This document shows, in pieces, positions 56,403-64,000 of a stretch of DNA of 64,000 nucleotides; the first letter of the stretch is position 1, and the number at the start of each line of letters is the position of its first letter. The notes under the pieces are model-generated. The model was not told the origin of the DNA. It did no database searches and worked only from the letters and a program-made list of their open reading frames with translations. The stretch lies in contig CM074127.1 of NCBI GenBank assembly GCA_037178625.1, positions 744,001 to 808,000 on the forward strand, in the 5' to 3' direction. Source of the DNA: Skeletonema tropicum. Lineage: Eukaryota; Bacillariophyta; Thalassiosirophyceae; Thalassiosirales; Thalassiosiraceae. The translations under genes were made by a program, and so were the position numbers.

Positions 56403-57446
56403 GATTATATTGTTGTTTTAATTCTCTTTATTATTTGATTCACACGACCAATGGCAATGGTCAATGGATTCAAGTGCGCAATGATGCCAATGCGAACAGA
56501 GCTAGCGAGGAAGATCTTTTTCAGTTTTGATTGATGGGTGGTTGATGGCAAAAGAGATGCTTGTCTTTCGCCGTGACATGTGACAGCTGCTGCAAATCTT
56601 CCATCTGCCGGCCTCTTCCAGCTGCAATTACAGACGATAATCGAACGCAGAACAGTTGTGTCGAGGGACCTCCGGTATTGTACTGAAGTACTCCTAAAGG
56701 TCCACAAACCCATTGGGCGTCTTCCCAAGCGTCTTCAATTAGATGCATCTGGTATTCATGTCACAGACATATCAATATGTGAGGAATCTGATTAACTTTG
56801 TATTTATTTAAATTGAGCTCACATACCTACTTATTCATTTTCCCTACTGCAACGCTTAATACTCGATCAATACATGCATTACCTTCCGCCTTTTTCGGCA
56901 GTAGCTTCTTCACTCACCTCTCTACCAACATACAAAAAGGCGGAAGGAAGACTAAAGTTGTTAAAGTGATGAAATATATGTTTTTGCAGTACACAGATGT
57001 GTGTGAATAGTATGTGCATGTGCTGCTCTTGCGTTCCTGCAACTGCAAATGCAAATGAAAAGTGACCAACTCTAAATGGAAGTCTTAGCTATTGCCCAGC
57101 GACTAGAGGAGTCTTTCACAGCGAAGAATGATGCTTCCCTAGATGCTGATCGTTCAGGTGCAACGAACGTGCTAATGCATAATATAATACACAGCTGTCT
57201 TCAGATGTATTGTTCCTGTCAAGATCACGACTGTGCATGTTCGTATTCATCCTTTCGAAGGAGAATGTCACTCTGAATCCTGTTGCTCTGAAAAACTCTG
57301 TAAAGTGACCCACGGACAGGAGATAGAATGACACGGACAGGAAATGACCAAGTCAAAGCCTCTACGAAGCGCTATTAATCTCTGTTCCGAGGCGACACAG
57401 AGTTTGACACAAGAATTGATCAGAACCTATCGATCCCACATCAAAA
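56403..57446. other. Intergenic upstream of aconitase
   Basis: No gene is supported. 56866-56960 holds the dispersed CGATCAATACATGCATTACC motif followed by a hairpin with 14-bp arms CCTTCCGCCTTTTT / AAAAAGGCGGAAGG (56882-56895 and 56934-56947). A related copy lies near 3887-3990. The short run CCACAAACCCATTGGGCGTC at 56701-56720 also occurs at 298-317 in the left arm. Confidence 0.5.
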
Positions 57447-57959
57447 ATGGTAAGAACTCTCATTCGATTGTCGTACGTTGTCCTCGTCGCCTGCCCTTGC
57501 TCATTGCATGGTAAGTATCTCACCACTATCCATCATTCCATTTTTCAAGAGTGAAATCGAAGAAGCTCTTGTTCGAATCAAAGACTCGGAAGAAGTCGAG
57601 GGATACTGATACTTCATTTGCAGCAAGGATGGTACAGTTCTTCGTCATCAAGTTGATATGACCAAAGAAGCTGGCTGACGATTTGGCTAGAGGGTGAGTT
57701 TGCTTTGAAATGAGAGAAAGAGTATAGTGTCACATACCTACTTTTACTACCAACATTACTTGCCTCACCAACATTTATTCTTGATCCCTCTCGACTCAAA
57801 TCTCAAATGATCCCAAATCAACAGAATCTTACCATTACCAAGCTTGCCTCTCACGAGCTAGCTACCAACATAGCACGCGATCTCGATCCAAACGACGATC
57901 TAAGGATTCTGCGTATCAAGACAGGACGAAAGGAAGTAATTGTGGAAGCCCAAGTCTGA
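57447..57959 (+). pseudogene. Roadblock/LC7 dynein light chain relic, copy 1
   Basis: ATG at 57447 abuts a GTAAGA donor. An exon at 57550-57693 reads SEIEEALVRIKDSEEVEGY, a TGA (57607), then YFICSKDGTVLRHQVDMTKEAG and a second TGA (57676). After an intron (57694-57824), 57825-57959 reads NLTITKLASHELATNIARD, LDPNDDLRILRIKTGRKEVI and VEAQV. The LDPNDD...LRIKTGRKE end matches the roadblock family, whose members are cargo-binding subunits of cytoplasmic and axonemal dynein. Compared with copy 2, a 39-bp segment (LSHEKDFDCIAR) is missing. Two nonsense codons and the deletion mark it as dead. Confidence 0.65.
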
Positions 57960-58112
57960 TCAAGATTGAAAGAGCTGAATGAAGATGATTTGATCGATAG
58001 TGTGTGCGAGCGTTTTCGAGTGGAGAGTGGAATCCTACAGCACAGTTAGATTTTCAGATACCGAATCATACTTCTAGTTAGTTAAATATTTTATGTGTGC
58101 TGTTACAAAGTT
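57773..58112 (+). repeat. Direct repeat shared with 63629-64000
   Basis: From TTTATTCTTGATCCCTC to TGCTGTTACAAAGTT the two regions match almost base for base apart from small indels. They include the third exon and the 3' region of the roadblock relic. The second copy runs into the end of the window. Confidence 0.9.
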
Positions 58113-60000
58113 GTGGAATTACTTCAGCTTAATCCCATCATCGCTGACGCGGCGCGACCAAGTCCCTAATGTAAACAGTTATCGTAACCGTAACCATGAA
58201 GCGCAAATCAGTTCTTGAATCTTTCTTCTTGAGCATGAGTGTGGATTTCGATGGTCTACTTATTTTGATACAACAACAACTCTCCTAAAGTACTAAAGTC
58301 TCACAAGCGGAGAAAGCTTGCGGTTCATTTTCATCCATCATCTCATTGGTGGCTGCAAGCTCTTTCTCTATGTCCCATATCATCTCACTAACAGTAATGG
58401 ACACATCTTCTCCCCGATCATTTGGAGAGTGTATATGAATTGAATGGTATCTCCGAGAACTATGAATTGCTCCATATCTTTGGTACATAGTAGAGTTATA
58501 TAGTATCGCCTAGACGATGGTGCTCAACAGTGATGGGTGAAAGTTGGATAAATCATATGTACCCTCGCATGTTGTAACGTCTTCAGTAGTTTTCAGTTTC
58601 GGGCTAAATGTATGGTCACCCTCTAGCCAGCATGTTAGTTCTCAGCGAGTATTAGAGCTAAAAAAATGTTCAACATGGCTACGGAAAGCTGAGAGTGAGA
58701 AGGGGTTCAAATCCGCATCGTCCCGCCCTGAGCTGTTTCGGAATCATAGTGAGAAGTGAATGTTGGATGGTGGGAGAAGGGGCTACATTTGGGGTTATCC
58801 TTAAAACCTGCTCTAGAAGTGGGGCTAACAAAAATATTTTATTATTTTTGAAGGGACGCCACGGATTCAAAGTTTACTCAACGAGAGGAGCATGTTAAGC
58901 CTATGAAAAGGTAGGTTAGCCCCTGTGGCGGCTGAGAACTAACAAATCGGCAAAAGTGGCTACCTCTCTAGAGAGGCGACCATACACTGCCTTCGATAGT
59001 ATGGTTCGATTTTGATGTGTTGGTGTCTCTGGGTATGAATAAAAGTTTAAGTAGTTCACATTCAGAGGGGAAATTGACACTCTAGACTTGGTTTTGTAGT
59101 GCTACTGTGGGACCTGGAGTCGGCTGTTGTTGTCTATGTATGAAGATGGGATATTTGCAAGTTAACCATACAAGGGTCCAGCTGCAGCGCATCTACCTTC
59201 ACCATTCTCGAATTCACGCACACATATTGGATAGGGAATGAGAGTTATGACGAATGCAAGTTCATATTTATGAATCAATCGTTTGTGTTCTTACAACGCG
59301 ACTTATCTTATCAATGCTTTCATCATTTTTGTATTTGTACATACATGTTATCAATGTGTGTTCTATTTCGACGACTTCATTAGCTGCGCTCTCTACTGCA
59401 CCAGTCTTTATTTATATACATATCCCTCATCTCGTTACTCTCCATCATTTACGTTTACGTCTGGAAAGCGAGTCAGTCACCCACGATCCCGTCGTGTCGC
59501 ACTCACTTCTCTCTCAGTCTATCAATCTATCTAACTGTACTTGCTTAGCAACTATTATCCAGAGCACACCTCATAAAACTCGCTACAGCCCTACCACACG
59601 AAAAGCCTTCGACCTCTCTCCCGCCCATGGTGCACTTCCTGAAGAGAGAATATGATTCTTGACATGCAAGGCGTGAGCTGCTGGAACGATGATGTGATGT
59701 GGCGAGACTGGGTGCTTTTATGAGCAACACATGCGCGGAGAACCCCACCAACGTTGGCCGGTCTCTATCATTCTTGACCCATGCCATCTCGATGGTCATT
59801 TCCTCTCTCGTAGGGATTCACGAAGTCTATCAAAAGACTGCATGCTCTGCATCTGGAACCTGGAACGACCGAAAGGCCTCTCTAATTCTTAGCTATTCAG
59901 CTAAGTACACTATGAGAAGTAGGAGAGAGAGAGCAGTTCTTTTTTGGGCTCTTTTCTAAGTATCTCTTCTGTCACCTTTGCTTATCACTCGAAAGACAGT
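58113..60000. other. Gene-poor stretch, MITE-like insertion
   Basis: ORFs are short and none is recognisable. 58608-58987 is bounded by imperfect inverted repeats (TGTATGGTCACC...GTTAGTTCTCAGC left; GCTGAGAACTAAC...GGCGACCATACAC right) and looks like a MITE of about 380 bp. Confidence 0.5.
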
Positions 60001-60600
60001 TTGGAGTTGTGATCGGTATTCAGAGGTCATTTCTTCCCGAAGGATTCACGATTTGCACAACAAAAAGACTGCTTTCAGCACGTGATCCTGTCAGCTCTTT
60101 TGATGGAAAGGCCTCTCTTGTCGATGTCGATGTTGAAGCCTCTTTCACTAAAAACGCTGCCGAGGCAGAAGGTATCGCGTACAGCTTACGTAGAAGCGAT
60201 GCTACAGCCTCGTACGTAGCTGTTCTGAGAGGTCCACAGCTTACGTAGAAACGATGCTGCAGCCTCTTAGTCATAGCTGTTCTGAGAGGTCGCCTGCGGT
60301 GCAGGCTGGCAGGCAGCACCACCACATCCAACCAAATCATATTCGTATCTATCTTCGTCAATTAGCGCATGAGCTGCTTCTAGAGTGGCCCATTATACTT
60401 GGTGGCGATAATAAGTACATAGCACTGCGCAGACGTACTTAATTTGTCTTCTACTTCTATACACTTCTTATTGTAGCTCTTCCCTGTGTATGTCCGGTCG
60501 AATTACTCGAAAGACAAATGCGATCGGTATTCAAAGGTCATTTCTTCCGTCCCGCAGGATTCACGACCATACATACCACAACCAAAAAATGCCAGAATTC
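60001..60600 (+). repeat. Short direct and tandem duplications
   Basis: 60181-60235 and 60236-60291 are a tandem pair (ACAGCTTACGTAGAA...CTGTTCTGAGAGGTC). CTCGAAAGACA...GATCGGTATTCAGAGGTCAT at about 59990-60060 recurs at about 60505-60570, with small changes. TTGTCGATGTTGAAGCCTC at about 60118-60145 recurs at about 62498-62550. They look like a degraded, locally duplicated sequence of unknown origin. Confidence 0.6.
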
Positions 60601-61139
60601 GCGCGCGGCGCGATAGTTCCCGGAACTCGGAAGGAGGGGGAAAGAAGAGAGAGAGAGAGCGAGAGGAAAGGGAAATAAGACGATGAGAAGCCGCTATCCC
60701 CTCCATGACGACATGAAAGCTACCGCTATGTTTTTAGCAGAATTTTCAACACCACAGCCGGCCACTACCTTGACATAAATGTGTTTATGATTCTGCGACA
60801 CTGTCGCCGCAACATTAAGGTTGGCCACTTGCTTGATATGCTACCAGAAATCGTGCGCAATTACTCCTTCCCCATATCATATGCCGACTATGCCGCTGCT
60901 ACACCTTTTGCATCATCAGCATCTTCTCTTCAAATAATAATGGCCAACAAAACCAACGAAGGCAAGTCCCAGAACTTTTTGGACATTCGGCAAGTACTGT
61001 ACAGCAAAATAACTCCGCCGCACGCTTTGTCGTAGCCGGTTGATTTGACTGATGAAGAATTCGAGGGAGATAACTTGGCAAATTATATGTAACTTTTGCC
61101 ACTGGGGTTACTCCAGTACCCAAATATTTCAACGTAGAC

Positions 61140-61472
61140 TTGGAAGGCCGAGATAATAACAAGCGCCTTGGGGCTGACTCAAAGTTACAGTACATCGGAA
61201 AACATTTAGACGATCTCCGTCGCAACATCGTGCCCCAATACTCCAACTTCAATGGACTGAGAGACAGAGAGGTTCCCGAATGGTGGAATGAATTGAGAAA
61301 ATGCTACACGGATGTGGCTAATCATTTTCAGGCCAAGCACCCGGGAGACGAAGTGTTTGGTCACCCTGATGTCATCCCATTGTACCGTGATCGCCGTCAT
61401 AGAAGGGGTGGGCTCCAGTATCGGCACCTGCGACAACTGCAGCACTTGCGGAACAATCACCTGCAGTGGTAA
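61140..61472 (+). CDS. Hypothetical ORF with diatom-like WW motif, partial
   Basis: 110 codons; the middle reads GADSKLQYIGKHLDDLR, PQYSNFNGLRDREVPEWWNE and HFQAKHPGDEVFGHPDVIPL. The regular, conserved-looking middle suggests a real former gene; the last 20 residues are Arg/His/Gln-rich chance coding after a probable frameshift. An open frame just upstream (60781-61035) might be another piece. I cannot name the family. Confidence 0.35.
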   Translation: MEGRDNNKRLGADSKLQYIGKHLDDLRRNIVPQYSNFNGLRDREVPEWWNELRKCYTDVANHFQAKHPGDEVFGHPDVIPLYRDRRHRRGGLQYRHLRQLQHLRNNHLQW

Positions 61473-62732
61473 ATGTAAATCCATCTTCCTCAACTAATGC
61501 GGCACGTCCAATCATGGTGCCTACAAATTCTAATGTCACTAGGTCAACAACAGCAAATGATTCTAATGTCACTACGTCGACAACAGCAACGCCTTCGTCT
61601 CCAAGAGATATTCCAATACAGTGAACAAACTTTGCTGAGTCAGCAAGTGACAAGGTCAAGCCTTTCTTGATGTATCATTGGACTGGTGTGATTCGTGTCT
61701 TGTTGAGCCAGGAAAGAAGCTTTGAAAATACTGCAATCCCTGCAGCATTACTTGTGAAGATGTATTGCGTATTGCCTAAAAGTTGATTTTTGTTGCGACT
61801 CGGCTGATGTTGATATAGTCGCCACATACAAAAAAGCTAGTAGGTCACAGAAAGTTTTGGCTTTAAATGCTGCTGTGAGGACTGAAGATGCAATCTATCA
61901 TAAGGTGTTTGACTTCGAAGAAAGAACACAAGAAGAAGTCACTAAATTGCCGGGAAGTAGAGTCCTTGGCTTGGCAAAGCGTATCAAAATATACAAAAAT
62001 CTAATCAAGAATACAACTAAGGCTAAGGTCCGCAATAGAATATCAACCGTACCATCGATGGAAGTGTAGGAATTGAAGTTGCTTGAAAGGAGCGGAGATG
62101 ACCCCTCTCCCGCAACTGCGACAGTGGAGTCTCAAATCCAAGAGGAAGAATCCTGCTGACGCAGCAACAGCTGGTACTGTAGGAGATGGTTCAGCTATGG
62201 TACTTTAGAGGGCGTACTGCAGGAGGTTTGTAACAAAGTATTGTTATGTTTTGCAGCGCAGTCCTCGGACAGCGGAGGAAAGGCATCCGCCAACGCTATT
62301 GGTAGGTAGATATTTATAAGTATGTCGTCGTATTACTATTATTTTCTGCTATCTACTCCGGAACTGTTCCAGGAACTATGGTGATGGACAGACTGATAGT
62401 TCCTGGAACTTTGGTAGCCTTCTCCCAAAAAATTGATTTCAGCCAGCGCGATAAGTACAGCGAGTAAAAGTCACAACATTCACAAAATGCGGAAAAGCCT
62501 TTCTTGTCGATGTTGAAGCCTCAATGTTGAAGCCTCTTCTACTTAAAAATGCTGCAAGGCAGTATTAATGAGTAGTGAACTGCAATAGGCCCGGCCTCAG
62601 AGAGAGGAGGCCTTCTGCTTTGTTGTACATCATTATGTTGGGTTCGCCTCTTTGTTGGTCGCCAGCCGCCAGCACCTCATCATCATAAAACAAGGAGAAT
62701 CAGAATCATCAATACTACACAACAACTGAAAT
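61473..62732. other. Gene relics, unresolved
   Basis: Short frames such as 61857-62069 (a charged, helical 70-codon ORF) and 61500-61620, which repeats a Ser/Thr-rich unit (TCTAATGTCACTA-GTC-ACAACAGCAA) twice. They may belong with the ORF at 61140 as one decayed gene. Nothing can be called with confidence. Confidence 0.35.
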
Positions 62733-63419
62733 ATGTACATTAACGATAACAACAACATGACCAGCTCCACAGCAATGAAATCGATAGCAATGCTCCTTCA
62801 CATCATCGAGTCCAAAGATTGGCAGAACTTCGAGAAACTTGCTCTTTCTAACCCCGAAACCTTCCGAGCTCTATGCAAGGCCATCGCTGGATGTGAAGAG
62901 TTCCACGGTATGAATCTACTTCATGCTGTAGCCAGATGCGATCCACCATTGACCATTGTCGCCATGATGATCGTGTGCTGTCCCGATCTCCCATCTGCTA
63001 CCGATTGCCTTGGCAGGACTCCACTTCACGTGGCTGTGGGTCTAGGAGCGTCACCGCATCTGATCAAGCTCATCGCCCATTCGTGGCCTGCTGCATGCAT
63101 CTCGCCGGACGAAGATGGAAAGACTCCGTTACATATTGCTTGCGACACTTCTTGTGAGCTGTTTGCGGACGATTCTACCAAGACGTCTCCTTCACGAGCA
63201 TCACCGGACCATGATTCTATCAGGTACTTGCTCTCAGTGTGTCCCCATGCAGCTACAATGGAAGACCTAGACGAAATGAGTCCTCTGGAATATGCTATCC
63301 TGAGTGATGCAGAGATGGACACTGTCGAGCTGTTACAGACGGCGGCGTCGATATCTTTGAGGATACAGTCGCGATCGAATAGTCCAGTCAATGCTTTGCC
63401 AGTTTCCGTTGGAGCATGA
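62733..63419 (+). CDS. Ankyrin-repeat protein
   Basis: Single exon, 228 residues. Four or five ankyrin repeats are visible: MNLLHAVARCDPPLTIVAMM, then DCLGRTPLHVAVGLGASP, DEDGKTPLHIACDTSCELF and DEMSPLEYAILSDAEMDTVE. The TPLHxA signature is exact in two of them. There is no signal peptide or membrane helix, so the protein is probably cytosolic or nuclear. Ankyrin repeats bind other proteins; the partner is unknown. The gene is intact and sits among relics, and diatom genomes hold many such stand-alone ankyrin genes. Confidence 0.8.
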   Translation: MYINDNNNMTSSTAMKSIAMLLHIIESKDWQNFEKLALSNPETFRALCKAIAGCEEFHGMNLLHAVARCDPPLTIVAMMIVCCPDLPSATDCLGRTPLHVAVGLGASPHLIKLIAHSWPAACISPDEDGKTPLHIACDTSCELFADDSTKTSPSRASPDHDSIRYLLSVCPHAATMEDLDEMSPLEYAILSDAEMDTVELLQTAASISLRIQSRSNSPVNALPVSVGA

Positions 63420-63628
63420 ATGTAGAGGAGAATATATATCGAATGTTGAAATAGTAGTGTGAACTTACTTGTAGAATAAAAGTAGACCAGAGCTAGCAGA
63501 CGTATCGTTAGTCTTTGTATGAATTTAATTCTAGCACTAACTCACTGTGTCTCTGAGCTGACCATACTTTTCCGTGGGCTACCTATGTGTAGGCGAACTC
63601 TGACAGTGACTGCTAGCTCAACAGCTCC

Positions 63629-63849
63629 AACGTTTATTCTTGATCCCTCGACTCTAATAATACACCCAAATCAACAGAATCTTACCAAGCTTGCCTTACG
63701 AGCTATCAACACAGCACGCGATCTCGATCCAAACGACGATCAAAGGATTCTGCGTATCAAGTAGCAAGACAGGACGAAAGGAAGTAATCGTGATCCTGTC
63801 GCATGAGAAAGATTTTGATTGCATTGCAAGAGTGGAAGCCCAAGTCTGA
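63629..63849 (+). pseudogene. Roadblock/LC7 dynein light chain relic, copy 2
   Basis: Only the end of an intron and the last exon are present. The AATCAACAG acceptor leads to NLTKLALRAINTARDLDPND and DQRILRIK, then a 5-bp TAGCA insertion puts TAG in frame. In the shifted frame TGRKEVIVILSHEKDFDCIA and RVEAQV continue to the stop. This copy keeps the final strand (SHEKDFDCIA) that copy 1 lost. The homology with copy 1 begins inside the intron, so it is a partial duplication. Confidence 0.6.
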
Positions 63850-64000
63850 TCAAGATTGAAAGAGCTGAATGAAGATGATTTGATCGATAGTGTGCGAGCG
63901 TTTTCGAGCGGAGAGTGGAATTCTACAACACAGTTAGATTTTCAGATACCGAATCATACTTCTAGTTAGTTAAATATTTTATGTGTGCTGTTACAAAGTT

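Noticed and set aside
58679..58898. Small overlapping ORFs on both strands inside the MITE-like element
   Set aside because: Both are under 70 codons, overlap each other, and fall in a non-coding inverted-repeat element.

Overview
The window reads as nuclear DNA of a diatom, most likely a chitin-making centric form such as a member of the Thalassiosirales; this placement is inferred from gene content only. The evidence is short GT-AG introns (about 80-130 nt), a plastid-type signal peptide with an FAF motif on one enzyme, a secreted chitin enzyme (LPMO + CBM14 + GH18) with a cysteine-repeat tail, a bacterial-type aconitase B with a mitochondrial presequence, and relics of a roadblock/LC7 dynein light chain. 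No bacterial operons, CRISPR arrays or rRNA/tRNA genes were seen.

Layout. 1-2632 is the left arm of a large inverted duplication whose right arm is 37372-40020. Each arm holds an intact FkbM-type methyltransferase, a copy of a small unknown ORF family, and the first codons of a divergently transcribed chitinase; only the right-hand chitinase (39775-44068) lies wholly in the window. Next come a broken Ulp1-type protease (2640-3792), a SnoaL-like gene of doubtful integrity (5106-6101) and a large nucleoporin Nup93 (7059-10763). A small secreted cysteine-rich protein (12296-12721) precedes a 6.2-kb LTR-type element (12900-19073). A nested 862-bp palindromic element has split one LTR of that element. 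A non-LTR retroelement RNase H tail (20515-22230) and two unplaced small ORFs follow.

23632-31025 is a metabolic pair. A NodU/TobZ-type carbamoyltransferase with a plastid-like leader converges on an eight-exon pyruvate carboxylase. Two introns of the carboxylase are near copies of each other. 31286-37800 is repeat-rich: a foldback element with four AAAACGGCACC hairpins, tandem copies of the small ORF family, and a decayed LINE inserted between two of them. After the chitinase come a tail-to-tail GT77-type Golgi glycosyltransferase (44218-46227) and a 915-bp terminal-inverted-repeat element (47640-48554). A 1371-residue AAA/TPR signalling ATPase (48976-53255) then converges on aconitase B (53529-56402).

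56403-64000 is gene-poor. It has two relics of a roadblock/LC7 gene, a MITE-like element, short duplications, one unplaced ORF and an intact ankyrin-repeat gene (62733-63419).

Functional reading. Pyruvate carboxylase and aconitase B feed and run the TCA cycle in mitochondria. The chitinase, the FkbM methyltransferase and the GT77 enzyme all suggest secretory-pathway or cell-surface glycan work. The chitinase and FkbM genes share a divergent promoter region, and that module has been duplicated in inverted orientation. All exon joins were checked by hand for GT-AG ends and frame, and none has been tested against transcripts.
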